Assembly (NCBI GenBank): GCA_902596975.1
Contig: CACJWS010000002.1
Span: forward strand, 1 to 64,000
Source of the DNA: an uncultured Pelagibacteraceae bacterium
GTDB taxonomy: Bacteria; Pseudomonadota; Alphaproteobacteria; Pelagibacterales; Pelagibacteraceae
Direction of reading: 5' to 3'
Length of the DNA: 64,000 nt
Part shown: piece by piece, positions 27,416 through 37,770 of the stretch
Layout of the letters: each line of letters begins with the position of its first letter
How positions within the stretch are numbered: position 1 is the first letter of the stretch
Notes under the pieces: generated by a model
Seen by the model: the letters and a program-made list of their open reading frames with translations, nothing else
Database searches by the model: none
Told to the model about the DNA's origin: nothing
Program-made: the position numbers and the translations under genes

Positions 27416-30400
27416 AAAAATTTTAGTTATTGGAGCTGGTCCAATTATTATTGGTCAAGCCTGTGAATTTGATTATTCAGGAACACAGGCATGTAAAGCA
27501 TTAAAAGATGAGGGTTATAAAGTAATACTAATCAACTCAAATCCAGCAACTATAATGACTGATCCTGGTATTGCTGATAAAACTTATATCGAACCAATAT
27601 CTTTGGAAGTACTAGAGGAAGTCATCAAAAAAGAAAGGCCTGATGCTATTCTACCTACAATGGGCGGTCAAACAGCATTAAATCTTGCAATTAACGCGGA
27701 AAAAATTGGTTTACTTAAAAAGTATAAAATTGAACTTATAGGAGCTAACTCAAAGGCAATAGCGAACGCTGAGGATAGAAAAAAATTTAGAAAAAATATG
27801 TCTGATATTGGTATTGATTTACCAAAATCAGAAGTTCTCAATAAATTTTCAAATGCGAAAAAATGTTTAAACAAAATAGGATTACCTGCAATTATTAGAC
27901 CTTCATTTACATTGGGTGGATTAGGTGGAGGAATTGCTAGAACACAAAAAGATTTTTTTAAGATTGTTAAAGAAGGAATGAACGAGTCTCCTCAAAATCA
28001 GGTTTTGGTTGAAGAATGTTTAGATGGTTGGAAAGAATTTGAGATGGAGGTTGTCAGAGATAGAAATGATAATTGTATAATTATCTGTTCAATAGAAAAT
28101 GTTGATCCAATGGGAACTCATACTGGTGATTCTGTTACAATAGCTCCAGCATTAACTTTGACAGATAAAGAATATCAAGTAATGAGAAATGCATCTATTG
28201 CTTGCTTAAGAAAAATAGGTGTTGAAACAGGCGGTTCCAATGTTCAGTTTGCCATAAATCCTAAAAATGGAAGGATGGTAATTATTGAAATGAATCCCAG
28301 AGTTTCAAGGTCATCTGCGTTAGCTTCAAAAGCAACGGGATTTCCAATAGCAAAAGTAGCAGCAAAATTAGCCGTTGGTTATACTCTTGATGAACTACAA
28401 AATGAAATAACAAAAGTAACACCAGCTTCTTTTGAACCAACAATTGATTATGTTGTAACAAAAATTCCAAGGTTTACGTTTGAAAAATTTTCTGACACAG
28501 AAGCAATTTTAGGCACATCCATGAGATCAGTTGGTGAAGCAATGGCAATTGGGAGAAATTTCAAAGAGTCTTTTCAAAAAGCCCTGGTTTCACTTGAAAC
28601 TGGTTTTTCTGGATTAGACAATATTTTTAGTTACACAAAAAAAGAGATTTTGAAAAATTTAAAAATCAATATTCCAAATAAATTGCTATTAATTGCTGAA
28701 GCTTTTAGAAAAAAAATTTCTTTAGATGTTATATATAAATTATCAAAAGTAGATCCATGGTTTTTAAATCAAATTAAGGAAATAGTTGACGAAGAAAAAA
28801 TATTAAATTCAAAAGGGCTACCCAAAACTTTTGAGGAATTTAATAGAATAAAATCAATAGGCTTTTCTGACAAAAAGATCTCACAATTAACTGGTCAAAA
28901 AGAAACAATCGTCAAATCTAGAAGAAAAAGTTTAAAAGTTATGCCTGTTTTTAAGAAAGTTGATACCTGTGCTGCTGAATTCAAATCTTTCACACCTTAT
29001 ATGTATTCTACATATCAAAGAAATTTTTCTATTAAAACTGAATGTGAAGCTGAGCCAAGCAATAAAAAGAAAATAATTATTTTAGGTGGAGGGCCAAATA
29101 GAATTGGTCAAGGTATAGAGTTTGATTACTGCTGTTGTCAGGCTAGCTTTTCTTTAAAAGAGGCAGGTTTTGAAACAATAATGATAAATTGTAACCCAGA
29201 AACTGTTTCTACAGATTATGATACAAGTGATAGATTATACTTTGAACCTTTAATTGAAGAGTATGTTGAGAATATAATTTTAAAAGAAAAATCAAAAGGA
29301 AATCTAATTGGGATTATTGCACAATTTGGAGGCCAAACTCCTATCAAATTAGCTAAGTTTTTAGATGAAAATAAATTACCTATTTTAGGGACACAATATA
29401 AATCGATTGATCTTGCAGAAGATAGAGACAGATTTAGAGAGTTGCTTATAAAGCTTAAATTAAAACAAGCTGAAAGTGGAATAGCCTACAAATTCGATCA
29501 AGCTGTTAATGTTGCTGAACAAATTGGATTACCTGTAGTTGTTAGACCTTCTTATGTTTTAGGTGGAAGAGCTATGGAAATTGTTCATGACAAAAGTCAA
29601 TTGAAACAATTTATAAATGAAGCCTTCAAAGCATCAGAACAAAATCCAATCTTAATTGATAAATTTATCGACAATGCAATGGAAGTAGATGTAGATGCAA
29701 TTTCTGACGGAAAAGACGTTTATGTTGCTGGAATAATGCAACATATTGAAGAAGCCGGGATTCATTCTGGAGACTCTGCTTGTTGCTTGCCGCCGGTATC
29801 AATAAAGGCAAATCTTTTAAGAGAACTTAAAATACAAACAAGAAAATTAGCTCTGGCGTTAAAAGTTAAAGGATTTTTAAATATTCAATTTGCAATTAAA
29901 AATGATGAAATTTTTGTCATTGAAGTTAATCCTAGAGCAAGCAGAACTGTACCCTTTGTTTCAAAAGCAAACGGTATTCCACTTGCAAAAATTGCATCAA
30001 GAATAATGTCGGGAGAAAAATTAAGTAAGTATAAATTAAAATACAAAACCAATAAAAAATTTGCTGTTAAGGAAGCAGTATTTCCATTCAATAAATTTCC
30101 AGATAGTGATTTATTACTTGGCCCTGAGATGAAGTCTACTGGTGAGGTAATGGGTTTTGATGATGATTTTGGAATGGCTGTTGCAAAAAGTCAAATTGCT
30201 GCTTCTAATTCATTGCCAACTAAAGGAATGGCATTCTTATCAGTAAAAGACTCTCACAAGCAAGAAATAATAGGTGTTGCACAAAGATTAATAAAACTTG
30301 GATTCACACTTTCTGCGACCAAAGGAACGTCAGAGATTCTAAATCAAAATGGAATGAAATGTAAAAAAATTAATAAAGTGAGTAGTGGTAGACCACATAT

Positions 30401-30617
30401 AGTAGATGTTTTAAATTCTAAAAAAATATCTTTGGTAATAAATACTGGAGGTGGAAATTCTGAACATAGGATTAGTGATGCTAGAGCATTAAGAAGAGGA
30501 ACTCTTGCAAACAAAATTCCTTATTGTACGAATATGTCTACAGCCTATTCATTCTTAGAAGCAATAAAATCATTAAAAACAACCAAGTTAAGAGTAAAAT
30601 CTCTGCAAGATAATTAA
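27393..30617 (+). CDS. carB: carbamoyl-phosphate synthase large subunit
   Basis: CarB makes carbamoyl phosphate from bicarbonate, ammonia and two ATP. The 1074-residue product contains two ATP-grasp halves: [22 protein letters not shown] (about 9-30) with [10 protein letters not shown] and [20 protein letters not shown], then the repeated [22 protein letters not shown] (about 560-581) with [10 protein letters not shown] and [20 protein letters not shown]. The C-terminal allosteric MGS-like domain (about 945-1074) has [11 protein letters not shown] and NTGGG. Full family length. It ends 2 bp from the convergent oxygenase gene. Confidence 0.98.
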   Translation: MPKRKDIKKILVIGAGPIIIGQACEFDYSGTQACKALKDEGYKVILINSNPATIMTDPGIADKTYIEPISLEVLEEVIKKERPDAILPTMGGQTALNLAINAEKIGLLKKYKIELIGANSKAIANAEDRKKFRKNMSDIGIDLPKSEVLNKFSNAKKCLNKIGLPAIIRPSFTLGGLGGGIARTQKDFFKIVKEGMNESPQNQVLVEECLDGWKEFEMEVVRDRNDNCIIICSIENVDPMGTHTGDSVTIAPALTLTDKEYQVMRNASIACLRKIGVETGGSNVQFAINPKNGRMVIIEMNPRVSRSSALASKATGFPIAKVAAKLAVGYTLDELQNEITKVTPASFEPTIDYVVTKIPRFTFEKFSDTEAILGTSMRSVGEAMAIGRNFKESFQKALVSLETGFSGLDNIFSYTKKEILKNLKINIPNKLLLIAEAFRKKISLDVIYKLSKVDPWFLNQIKEIVDEEKILNSKGLPKTFEEFNRIKSIGFSDKKISQLTGQKETIVKSRRKSLKVMPVFKKVDTCAAEFKSFTPYMYSTYQRNFSIKTECEAEPSNKKKIIILGGGPNRIGQGIEFDYCCCQASFSLKEAGFETIMINCNPETVSTDYDTSDRLYFEPLIEEYVENIILKEKSKGNLIGIIAQFGGQTPIKLAKFLDENKLPILGTQYKSIDLAEDRDRFRELLIKLKLKQAESGIAYKFDQAVNVAEQIGLPVVVRPSYVLGGRAMEIVHDKSQLKQFINEAFKASEQNPILIDKFIDNAMEVDVDAISDGKDVYVAGIMQHIEEAGIHSGDSACCLPPVSIKANLLRELKIQTRKLALALKVKGFLNIQFAIKNDEIFVIEVNPRASRTVPFVSKANGIPLAKIASRIMSGEKLSKYKLKYKTNKKFAVKEAVFPFNKFPDSDLLLGPEMKSTGEVMGFDDDFGMAVAKSQIAASNSLPTKGMAFLSVKDSHKQEIIGVAQRLIKLGFTLSATKGTSEILNQNGMKCKKINKVSSGRPHIVDVLNSKKISLVINTGGGNSEHRISDARALRRGTLANKIPYCTNMSTAYSFLEAIKSLKTTKLRVKSLQDN

Positions 30618-30619
30618 TT

Positions 30620-31282
30620 TTAATTGACTTTCCAATCTGTCTCAAATGTAACATAATTTACTTGAAGACATCTTCTCTCTTTTACTATTTCTTTTTTTTC
30701 CATACCGTGCCAAGTGTTAGGGCCACTTGAAAAGAAATAGCCATAATTATCCTTATAAGGAACAGTTTTTGCTAATTTTAGATTTTCATCATAAAAATCT
30801 GTACCTAAATCTTCTTTTTCATTATGCCTATTTACGAATAATAAACATGACATCAGTTTCTCTTTAATATCGCAATGTGGTTTTAACCAGAATCCTTTTC
30901 TATCACATATAACTTCAACTCTTACATATGAATTTGAAAGATCTTTATTTATCATTTCAGAAATTTTTTTATAAGTTGATGGATTTTGAAGTTCTTTAAT
31001 AAATTCAACAAGATTAGGAAATTGATTTGAGTTTTCTTTGGTCACAAAACATCTAAATTTTAGTGCCTTGCCTCCGTCTGATATACCTTCTCTAAACTTA
31101 CCTTCACCTCCATCAATTGCTCTAGTACCATCGTAGTTTAAATTATGTTCTATCGGATTAGCTATATCAGCGTTTATAATTTCCTGAACTTGGCCGTCAG
31201 TTAGTGGTTGATTTAATTCCCAATGTTCAAAAGGAATTTTGTGATTTGACGAATTTTTTAATATTGAATTTAAAAATGCCAT
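30620..31282 (-). CDS. 2-oxoglutarate/Fe(II)-dependent oxygenase family protein
   Basis: The 220-residue product fits the cupin-fold 2OG-Fe(II) oxygenase layout: VRVEVICDRKGFWLKPHCDIKEKL with the HxD iron ligands (His and Asp of PHCD, about residue 136-138), a distal His in NTWHGMEKKEIVKERRCLQV (about 191-210), and a following Arg that could bind the 2-oxoglutarate carboxylate. The substrate cannot be told from sequence. It overlaps the ELM1-family gene by 1 bp, so the pair is likely cotranscribed; a cell-surface glycan or lipid target is a guess from the neighbour's GT-B-like fold. Confidence 0.75.
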   Translation of the reverse strand: MAFLNSILKNSSNHKIPFEHWELNQPLTDGQVQEIINADIANPIEHNLNYDGTRAIDGGEGKFREGISDGGKALKFRCFVTKENSNQFPNLVEFIKELQNPSTYKKISEMINKDLSNSYVRVEVICDRKGFWLKPHCDIKEKLMSCLLFVNRHNEKEDLGTDFYDENLKLAKTVPYKDNYGYFFSSGPNTWHGMEKKEIVKERRCLQVNYVTFETDWKVN

Positions 31283-32229
31283 TATAATTGAATTTTATCT
31301 TTAATGATATTTGCTACTCTATTCGTTTCATCTAATTTTTCATAGTTCCAATTTTCTAATTTTTCTCCTAATTCTCTAACAATTTTCATTTCTTGAAATA
31401 ATTTTCTAAAATTTTTAAATCTTTTATCGCTTTTTTTAGGTGGAATAGTGGCAATATAAATTGGCTTGCCTGTTAAAGCTGCCTCTGAAATCATAGAGCT
31501 TGAATCGCACGTAATAACTATATGTTTTGATATTGCAAGCGCACTTAAATAGGCCTTTTTATCAACACCATCTAATACTAAATGATCGTTTCCAAAATAT
31601 ATTTTTGCATGTTCTATAGTTCCCTTTGGCGTTCTCATAGAAGGGATGACTACTAAATTAAGATTATTTTCTTTAACTAAATAATTTACTTTTGAAAAAA
31701 TTTCTTGGATATTTCTATCTGAATAATCATAATACTGGGTAGGACCACCAATTATTAAAGAAATTATATTTTTATCCCTCAATTTGCTTGAAATACTAAA
31801 CAAATATTCTTTGTCTTTTTCAATTTCTTCACTTGTTAAATAATGAATAGCTCCTTTTGTTTTTAATACATTATCTCCATCAAGATTATCGTGCTCTGGC
31901 ACTACAACTAGATCAAAATTATCAAGTTTTATCTTTGGGTTTTGAATATGAATGTTAAATACTTTTTTCTTTGAATTTTTTTTTAAGAATAATGATGGAA
32001 TAATACTTTTTCTTCCACATGAAATTATTAAATCAACATCTTCACATTCAATTTTTTTAAAAACTGAGTCGGATATTGGAGTGAATTTCGGCGGTATAAC
32101 TTTCCAGAAACCTTTTGTTTCAACTGTGTGGTGAGAATAATTTATATCTAAAGCTTTAGCCAAACCTTCTACTTGGCTAATCATCCCATGCATACCTTCT
32201 GTTAATAATATACCTTTCAATTTAGTCAT
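31282..32229 (-). CDS. ELM1/GtrOC1-family (DUF1022) putative GT-B-like protein
   Basis: The 315-residue product matches the mitochondrial fission ELM1 family: GMHGMISQVEGLAKALD (about 13-29), IISCGRKSIIPSLFLKK (about 68-84), HIQNPKIKLDNFDLVVVPEHD (about 94-114), SLIIGGPTQYY, and a C-terminal ITCDSSSMISEAALTGKPIYI (about 239-259) resembling the donor-binding side of GT-B glycosyltransferases. The bacterial role is not established. It starts only 21 bp from the divergent trxB start. Downstream it overlaps the 2OG oxygenase gene. Confidence 0.8.
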   Translation of the reverse strand: MTKLKGILLTEGMHGMISQVEGLAKALDINYSHHTVETKGFWKVIPPKFTPISDSVFKKIECEDVDLIISCGRKSIIPSLFLKKNSKKKVFNIHIQNPKIKLDNFDLVVVPEHDNLDGDNVLKTKGAIHYLTSEEIEKDKEYLFSISSKLRDKNIISLIIGGPTQYYDYSDRNIQEIFSKVNYLVKENNLNLVVIPSMRTPKGTIEHAKIYFGNDHLVLDGVDKKAYLSALAISKHIVITCDSSSMISEAALTGKPIYIATIPPKKSDKRFKNFRKLFQEMKIVRELGEKLENWNYEKLDETNRVANIIKDKIQL

Positions 32230-32250
32230 TAATCATTATATAGCTTTCAT

Positions 32251-33198
32251 ATGAGTGAAAATCCAACTAAACACACAAAAGTGTTAATAATTGGGTCAGG
32301 TCCAGCTGGATATACAGCAGCAATTTATGCTGCAAGAGCAATGTTAAAACCAATATTAGTTCATGGTATGGAACCTGGTGGCCAATTAACAACAACAACT
32401 GATGTTGAAAATTTTCCTGGATTTAAAGATGTAATACAAGGGCCATGGCTTATGGATCAAATGAAAGGTCAGGCAGAAGTAGTTGGAACTGAAATGATAC
32501 AAGATCATATTGCATCAGTGGACTTAAAATCTAAGCCATTTAAAGCTGTTGGAGATAGTGGCCAAATTTATGAAGCAGACTCAATAATTATTTCAACAGG
32601 AGCTCAAGCTAGATGGTTAAATATTGACTCAGAACAAAGCTTCAGAGGTTTTGGTGTATCTGCATGTGCAACATGTGATGGATTTTTCTTTAAAGACAAA
32701 ACTGTAGCAGTTGTTGGAGGTGGAAATGCTGCGGTCGAAGAAGCTATGTTTTTAACAAAATTTGCCTCAAAGGTTCAGCTTATACACAGAAGAGATAGTT
32801 TGAGAGCAGAAAAATTACTTCAAAAGAAATTAATGGAAAATAAAAAAATTGAAATAATTTGGGACTCTGTTGTTGATGAAGTTATTGGGGATAATGATCC
32901 TAAAAATGTAACAGGATTAAAAATTAAAAATGTTAAAACAAATAAAGTAGATGAACTAAAAATCGATGGATTATTTATAGCTATAGGACATGATCCAGCA
33001 ACTTCATTATTTAAAGATCAGTTAGAAATGGATAAAGAAGGATATTTAGTTACAAAGAATGATTCGACAGAAACCAATATTCCAGGTGTATTCGCCGCTG
33101 GAGATGTAAAAGATAAAATATTTAGACAAGCAGTAACAGCCGCTGGAATGGGATGTATGGCCGCTTTAGAGGCGGAAAAGTTTCTTTCCCACGATTGA
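32251..33198 (+). CDS. trxB: thioredoxin-disulfide reductase
   Basis: TrxB uses NADPH and FAD to reduce thioredoxin. The 315-residue product has the FAD-binding VLIIGSGPAGYTAAIYAARA (about 11-30), PGGQLTTTTDVENFPGF, the redox-active CATCDG (about 138-143), the NADPH-binding VAVVGGGNAAVEEAMFL (about 153-169), and the C-terminal PGVFAAGDVKDKIFRQAVTAAGMGC. All motifs are intact and length is normal. Confidence 0.97.
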   Translation: MSENPTKHTKVLIIGSGPAGYTAAIYAARAMLKPILVHGMEPGGQLTTTTDVENFPGFKDVIQGPWLMDQMKGQAEVVGTEMIQDHIASVDLKSKPFKAVGDSGQIYEADSIIISTGAQARWLNIDSEQSFRGFGVSACATCDGFFFKDKTVAVVGGGNAAVEEAMFLTKFASKVQLIHRRDSLRAEKLLQKKLMENKKIEIIWDSVVDEVIGDNDPKNVTGLKIKNVKTNKVDELKIDGLFIAIGHDPATSLFKDQLEMDKEGYLVTKNDSTETNIPGVFAAGDVKDKIFRQAVTAAGMGCMAALEAEKFLSHD

Positions 33199-33257
33199 TT
33201 ATATTCCAATAAAATTGATCTAGAATAAATATTTGAATTAAAATATAAATTAATTAG

Positions 33258-33632
33258 ATGGAAAATATCGTAAAACAAATCCAGCTTGTCGCTTTAGTAA
33301 TCATTTTAGTTAGTACAGTGATTGCTTTTGGACAAGAGATGTATCAGATGATACTCGTGCAAAGGGTTACTTTAGCAGATCTGCTTTTACTTTTTCTATA
33401 TCTTGAAGTGCTTGCAATGGTTAGAGTTTTTTGGGAGAGCCAATCAATTCAAATTACACTGCCTTTATTTATTGCCATAACTGCACTTGCTAGATTTATT
33501 ATTTTACAAGGAAAATCTCTAAATCCAGAGATATTACTGTATGAAGCTGGTGCGATTGTTTTAATTGCTTTAGCAATTGTAATTTTAAGATTTAGAAATT
33601 CTTCTCTAATTGGACTAAATAAAAAAAAATAG
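33258..33632 (+). CDS. psiE: PsiE family membrane protein (phosphate-starvation-inducible)
   Basis: The 124-residue product has four hydrophobic segments and the family core LADLLLLFLYLEVLAMVRVFW (about 36-56), with LYEAGAIVLIALAIVILRF (about 93-111). PsiE-type proteins are induced by phosphate starvation in E. coli; the molecular role is unknown. I see no Pho box in the 59-bp gap before it. Its stop is 2 bp from that of the convergent aspC. Confidence 0.75.
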   Translation: MENIVKQIQLVALVIILVSTVIAFGQEMYQMILVQRVTLADLLLLFLYLEVLAMVRVFWESQSIQITLPLFIAITALARFIILQGKSLNPEILLYEAGAIVLIALAIVILRFRNSSLIGLNKKK

Positions 33633-33634
33633 GT

Positions 33635-34822
33635 TTATCCTAAATCCTCACAAAACTTTTTAATTCTAGACATTGCTATTTTAAGTTTTGCCATTGAAGT
33701 TGCATATGAAATTCTAAAATATCCATCTAAACCAAATGCTGAGCCCTGAACAGCGGCAACATTTTGTTTTTCTAAAAGCTTTTGGACAAAATCAGTATCT
33801 TTTTTAAGTTTAGTTCTTTTATTTAAAAGTTTTTTACAATTCGGAAATACGTAAAATGCACCATTAGGTTTCAAGCAGCTAATACCATCAATATTATTTA
33901 AACTTTTTACAACAAAATCTCTTCTTTCTTTAAATGATTTTGCTCTTTTCTTAATAAAGTCTTGTTTTCCATTTAAAGCTTCAACGGCTGCTGCTTGACT
34001 AATTGATGATGGATTCGAAGTAGACTGAGACTGAATTTTTCTAATTGCAGAAATTATTTCTTTTGGTCCAGCCGCATAACCAATCCTCCAACCAGTCATT
34101 GCATAAGATTTACTCACTCCATTCATTGTTAATGTTCGAGATTTTAATTTTGAAATTTGAGCAATAGTAAAAAATTTAAAATTATCATATTTAACATGCT
34201 CATAAATATCATCGCTCAAAATGTGAACTTTTTTGTTTTTTATTAAAACCTTTGCTAATTTTTGAATTTCTGATTTGCTGTATCCAGATCCAGTTGGATT
34301 AGATGGTGAGTTAAGGATTATCCACTTCGTTCTTTTTGTAATTGCAGCTTTTAATTTTGCAGGTGTAATTTTAAATCCATCTTTTTCACCACATTTTACT
34401 ATTTTTGGTTTTCCTCCTGCTAAAAGAACCATATCCGGATATGAAACCCAGAATGGAGCAGGAATAATAACTTCATCTCCTTTATTTAAAGTTGCCATAA
34501 AAGTGTTATAGAGAACTTGTTTCCCTCCAGTTCCAACTGTGATTTCATCTAGTTTATAATTTAGTTTATTTTCTCTTTTAAATTTTTTTAAAATTGCTTT
34601 TTTTAATGCTGGAGTTCCATCAACTGCTGTATACTTTGTATCTCCGTCTCTTATTGCTTTAATAGCTGCATTTTTAACATTGATAGGAGTATCAAAATCT
34701 GGTTCCCCTGCCCCAAGTCCAACTACATCTTTTCCTGCAGCTCTTAATTCTCTTGCCTTTTGAGTAACTGCAATAGTTGGGGATGGTTTAATTCTTTTTA
34801 AATTATTAGATATTATGCTCAT
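33635..34822 (-). CDS. aspC: aspartate aminotransferase (class I/II PLP enzyme)
   Basis: The enzyme interconverts aspartate and oxaloacetate with glutamate/2-oxoglutarate. The 395-residue product has the alphaproteobacterial AAT form: KARELRAAGKDVVGLGAGEPDFDTP (about 22-46, family signature), TVGTGGKQVLYN, PFWVSYPDMVLLAGG, LNSPSNPTGSGYS (about 170-182), DDIYEHV, NGVSKSYAMTGWRIGY with the PLP lysine (about 233-248) and FRISYATS. The start codon overlaps a 23-bp near-palindrome shared with the divergent uvrB. Confidence 0.93.
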   Translation of the reverse strand: MSIISNNLKRIKPSPTIAVTQKARELRAAGKDVVGLGAGEPDFDTPINVKNAAIKAIRDGDTKYTAVDGTPALKKAILKKFKRENKLNYKLDEITVGTGGKQVLYNTFMATLNKGDEVIIPAPFWVSYPDMVLLAGGKPKIVKCGEKDGFKITPAKLKAAITKRTKWIILNSPSNPTGSGYSKSEIQKLAKVLIKNKKVHILSDDIYEHVKYDNFKFFTIAQISKLKSRTLTMNGVSKSYAMTGWRIGYAAGPKEIISAIRKIQSQSTSNPSSISQAAAVEALNGKQDFIKKRAKSFKERRDFVVKSLNNIDGISCLKPNGAFYVFPNCKKLLNKRTKLKKDTDFVQKLLEKQNVAAVQGSAFGLDGYFRISYATSMAKLKIAMSRIKKFCEDLG

Positions 34823-34843
34823 TGAATTATGAAATTATTCAAT
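34821..34843. repeat. near-perfect 23-bp palindrome between aspC and uvrB
   Basis: ATTGAATTAT and ATTATTCAAT flank a central GAA; 9 of 10 arm positions pair. It covers two bases of the aspC start codon and most of the 36-bp divergent gap, so it could be an operator, or just AT-rich chance. It does not match the alphaproteobacterial LexA form GAAC-N7-GAAC. Confidence 0.4.
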
Positions 34844-34858
34844 TACGTTGTTTAATAT

Positions 34859-37033
34859 ATGGAGAATACATATCAAGACCTAATTACAGACATTCAGAGT
34901 AAAAACCCAAAAATCGGTGGAAAACTCGAAGGTGGAAAAAAATTCAAAATAAAGTCAGATTTTATACCGGCTGGTGACCAGCCAGATGCAATTAAAAGGC
35001 TTGTTCAAGGAGCTAAAAAAAATGAGTTTAATCAAGTATTATTAGGAGTAACTGGATCTGGAAAAACTTTTACAATGGCAAAAGTTATAGAAGCTACAAA
35101 TAGACCAGCATTAATATTGGCACCAAATAAAACTTTGGCAGCTCAACTTTACGGTGAGATGAAAACTTTTTTTCCAGATAATGCTGTTGAGTATTTTGTA
35201 TCTTACTATGATTATTACACTCCAGAAGCTTACGTACCAAGATCAGACACATACATAGAAAAAGAAGCATCAATAAACGAACAGATTGATAGAATGAGAC
35301 ACTCAGCAACGAGATCTCTTCTTGAAAGAGACGATGTTTTAATTGTTGCAAGTGTTTCCTGTATTTATGGTTTGGGATCAGTAGAAGCTTACAGCAAAAT
35401 GACTTTAACTCTTCAGAAAAACTATGAATATAATAGAGAACAAATAATAAAATCTCTTGTTGCTCTTCAGTATAAGAGAAATGATCAAAATTTTTTTAGA
35501 GGAACATTTAGGGCAAGGGGAGAATATTTAGAAATATTTCCATCTCATCTGGAGGATAGAGCATGGAGACTAAGTTTATTTGGTGATAAACTTGAGAAGA
35601 TTGAGGAATTTGACCCTTTGACAGGAGATCAGGTTAGAGATCTTAGTCTAGTAAAAGTTTATGCTAATTCTCATTACATCACTCCTAAACCAACTGTAGA
35701 ACAAGCAATTATAAAAATAAGAAAAGAATTAGAGGAAACTTTAAAAAAACACAAAGCTGAAAACAAGTTATTGGAGGCGCAACGATTAGAGGAGAGAACT
35801 AAATTTGATTTAGAAATGATTGAAGCGACTGGATCTTGTGCAGGAATTGAAAATTATTCAAGATTTTTATCTGGTAGAAAACCAGGAGAGCCACCACCTA
35901 CTCTTTTTGAATATTTTCCTGATAACACATTAGTTTTTGTAGATGAGTCTCATGTTACAGTTCCCCAACTTAATGGGATGTTTAAGGGAGATAGATCTAG
36001 AAAAAGTACATTGGCTGAGTACGGTTTTAGATTGCCATCTTGCATGGATAACAGGCCTTTAAAATTTGAAGAGTGGGATTTGATGAGAACACAAACTGTA
36101 TTTGTTTCAGCAACTCCTGGACCGTGGGAGTTAGAACAAACAAAAGGCAAGTTTATTGATCAGGTAATAAGACCTACAGGATTAATAGATCCACCAGTTG
36201 AGATTAGACCAGCAAAAAATCAAGTAGACGACCTTATGCATGAATGCAAAAAAGTAGTTGAGAATAATTATAGAGTTTTGGTTACAACACTTACAAAAAA
36301 AATGGCAGAGGATTTAACCGAGTATCTTCATGAAAATGGGATAAAAGTAAGATACCTTCATTCTGATATAGATACACTTGAGAGAATAGAGATTATGAGA
36401 GATCTTAGAATGGGTGTATTTGATGTTCTTGTTGGAATAAATTTATTAAGAGAAGGTTTAGATATTCCAGAATGTGCATTAGTTGGAATACTAGATGCTG
36501 ATAAGGAAGGATTTTTGCGATCAGAAACTTCACTAATTCAAACAATAGGAAGAGCCGCAAGAAACGTAGATGGAAAAGTTATTCTTTATGCCGATAAAGA
36601 AACCAAAAGTATAAAGAAAGCAATTAAAGAAACTGAGAGAAGAAGAAAGATTCAATTAGAGTACAATAAGAAAAATAAAATCGATGCTAAATCTGTAAAA
36701 AAAGAAATAAGTGATATTTTAGAAAGTGTTTACGAGAAAGATTATGTCAAAATAAGCGAAGGTTCCAATATTGGCGGTAACCTTAAAAAACATTTAAAAG
36801 GATTAGACAAAAAGATGAAGGAAGCTGCATCTAATCTGGAATTTGAAGAAGCTGCTAAAATTAGAGATGAAATGAGAAAACTTCAAAGTACCGAATTAGA
36901 AATTACTTTAAACCCTAAGATTAGACAGTACGATGTTAAAAATAAAATTTATCCCAAAGGTAGATCTACATTAGGTATGCCTGGAACAAGGGTTACAAAA
37001 AAAAGAGATAAAAAATGGAAGCACGGAAGATAA
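34859..37033 (+). CDS. uvrB: excinuclease ABC subunit B
   Basis: UvrB is the damage-verifying helicase-like subunit of nucleotide excision repair. The 724-residue product has [14 protein letters not shown], Walker [15 protein letters not shown] (about 64-77), [13 protein letters not shown], the beta-hairpin region [16 protein letters not shown] (about 361-364), [37 protein letters not shown], and the C-terminal UVR motif [13 protein letters not shown] (about 670) that binds UvrC. It heads a plus-strand run that ends with uvrC-pgsA. Its 3' end overlaps the SDR gene by 19 bp. Confidence 0.98.
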   Translation: MENTYQDLITDIQSKNPKIGGKLEGGKKFKIKSDFIPAGDQPDAIKRLVQGAKKNEFNQVLLGVTGSGKTFTMAKVIEATNRPALILAPNKTLAAQLYGEMKTFFPDNAVEYFVSYYDYYTPEAYVPRSDTYIEKEASINEQIDRMRHSATRSLLERDDVLIVASVSCIYGLGSVEAYSKMTLTLQKNYEYNREQIIKSLVALQYKRNDQNFFRGTFRARGEYLEIFPSHLEDRAWRLSLFGDKLEKIEEFDPLTGDQVRDLSLVKVYANSHYITPKPTVEQAIIKIRKELEETLKKHKAENKLLEAQRLEERTKFDLEMIEATGSCAGIENYSRFLSGRKPGEPPPTLFEYFPDNTLVFVDESHVTVPQLNGMFKGDRSRKSTLAEYGFRLPSCMDNRPLKFEEWDLMRTQTVFVSATPGPWELEQTKGKFIDQVIRPTGLIDPPVEIRPAKNQVDDLMHECKKVVENNYRVLVTTLTKKMAEDLTEYLHENGIKVRYLHSDIDTLERIEIMRDLRMGVFDVLVGINLLREGLDIPECALVGILDADKEGFLRSETSLIQTIGRAARNVDGKVILYADKETKSIKKAIKETERRRKIQLEYNKKNKIDAKSVKKEISDILESVYEKDYVKISEGSNIGGNLKKHLKGLDKKMKEAASNLEFEEAAKIRDEMRKLQSTELEITLNPKIRQYDVKNKIYPKGRSTLGMPGTRVTKKRDKKWKHGR

Positions 37034-37770
37034 TAATTACTGGAGCAGCAACTCGAATGGGAGCTGCCATAGCTAAAAAATTATCTGGACCTAATATTGA
37101 AATTGTTATCCATTATAACAAATCTAGATCCAAAGCAGAAAATCTTAAAAAAGATTTAACTAAAAGTGGTACAAAAATTTATTTAGCAAAAGCAGATTTA
37201 ACTAAAGAAAAAGAAATAGAAAGAATGCTTAAATTTTCAAAATCAAAGTTGAAGTATTTTGATTGTTTAATTAATAATGCTTCATTATTTGAGAACGATA
37301 AACTTGAAAATTTCACAACAAAAAGTTGGGAAAGCCATTTAAAAGCGAATTTAAAAGCGCCAGCTTTATTATCAAAGGGTTTTGCTAAAAATATTAGAGG
37401 CAAAAACAATAATATTATTAATATAATTGATCAAAGAGTATTCAAGTTAACTCCATATTTTTTTTCATATACATTAAGTAAATCTGGTCTTTACACTTTA
37501 ACCAAAACCAGCGCTATGAGTCTCGCCCCAAATATTAGAGTAAATGGAATTGCTCCAGGTCCAACTATTAAAAATAAAAGACAGTCTGACAAGCACTTTA
37601 AAAAACAATACATGGCAACACCTCTTAAAAGACAGACAAATGTTCAAGAAATCTGCAATGCTGTTGACTTTTTTATTAAAAATAGATCTATTACCGGTCA
37701 AGTTTTAGCAATTGATAGTGGCCAAAACTTAAATTGGCAAACGCCAGATATTACAAGAGGAAAAGAATGA
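37015..37770 (+). CDS. SDR oxidoreductase, pteridine reductase (PTR1/FolM) type
   Basis: The 251-residue short-chain dehydrogenase has [12 protein letters not shown] (about 9-20), the TGxxxRxG form of the NADPH loop found in pteridine reductases, then NNAS, and a catalytic set IIDQ...YTLSK in which Asp replaces the usual Ser. The Asp and Tyr are 13 residues apart and Lys follows four after Tyr, as in Leishmania PTR1. It probably reduces dihydropterins or dihydrofolate. The nearby folB supports a folate role. It overlaps uvrB by 19 bp and the hydrolase by 4 bp (ATGA). Confidence 0.8.
   Translation: MEARKIIITGAATRMGAAIAKKLSGPNIEIVIHYNKSRSKAENLKKDLTKSGTKIYLAKADLTKEKEIERMLKFSKSKLKYFDCLINNASLFENDKLENFTTKSWESHLKANLKAPALLSKGFAKNIRGKNNNIINIIDQRVFKLTPYFFSYTLSKSGLYTLTKTSAMSLAPNIRVNGIAPGPTIKNKRQSDKHFKKQYMATPLKRQTNVQEICNAVDFFIKNRSITGQVLAIDSGQNLNWQTPDITRGKE

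Noticed and set aside
34821-34843. LexA (SOS) operator before uvrB
   Set aside because: Neither GTTC-N7-GTTC nor GAAC-N7-GAAC is present, so the palindrome cannot be called a LexA box.
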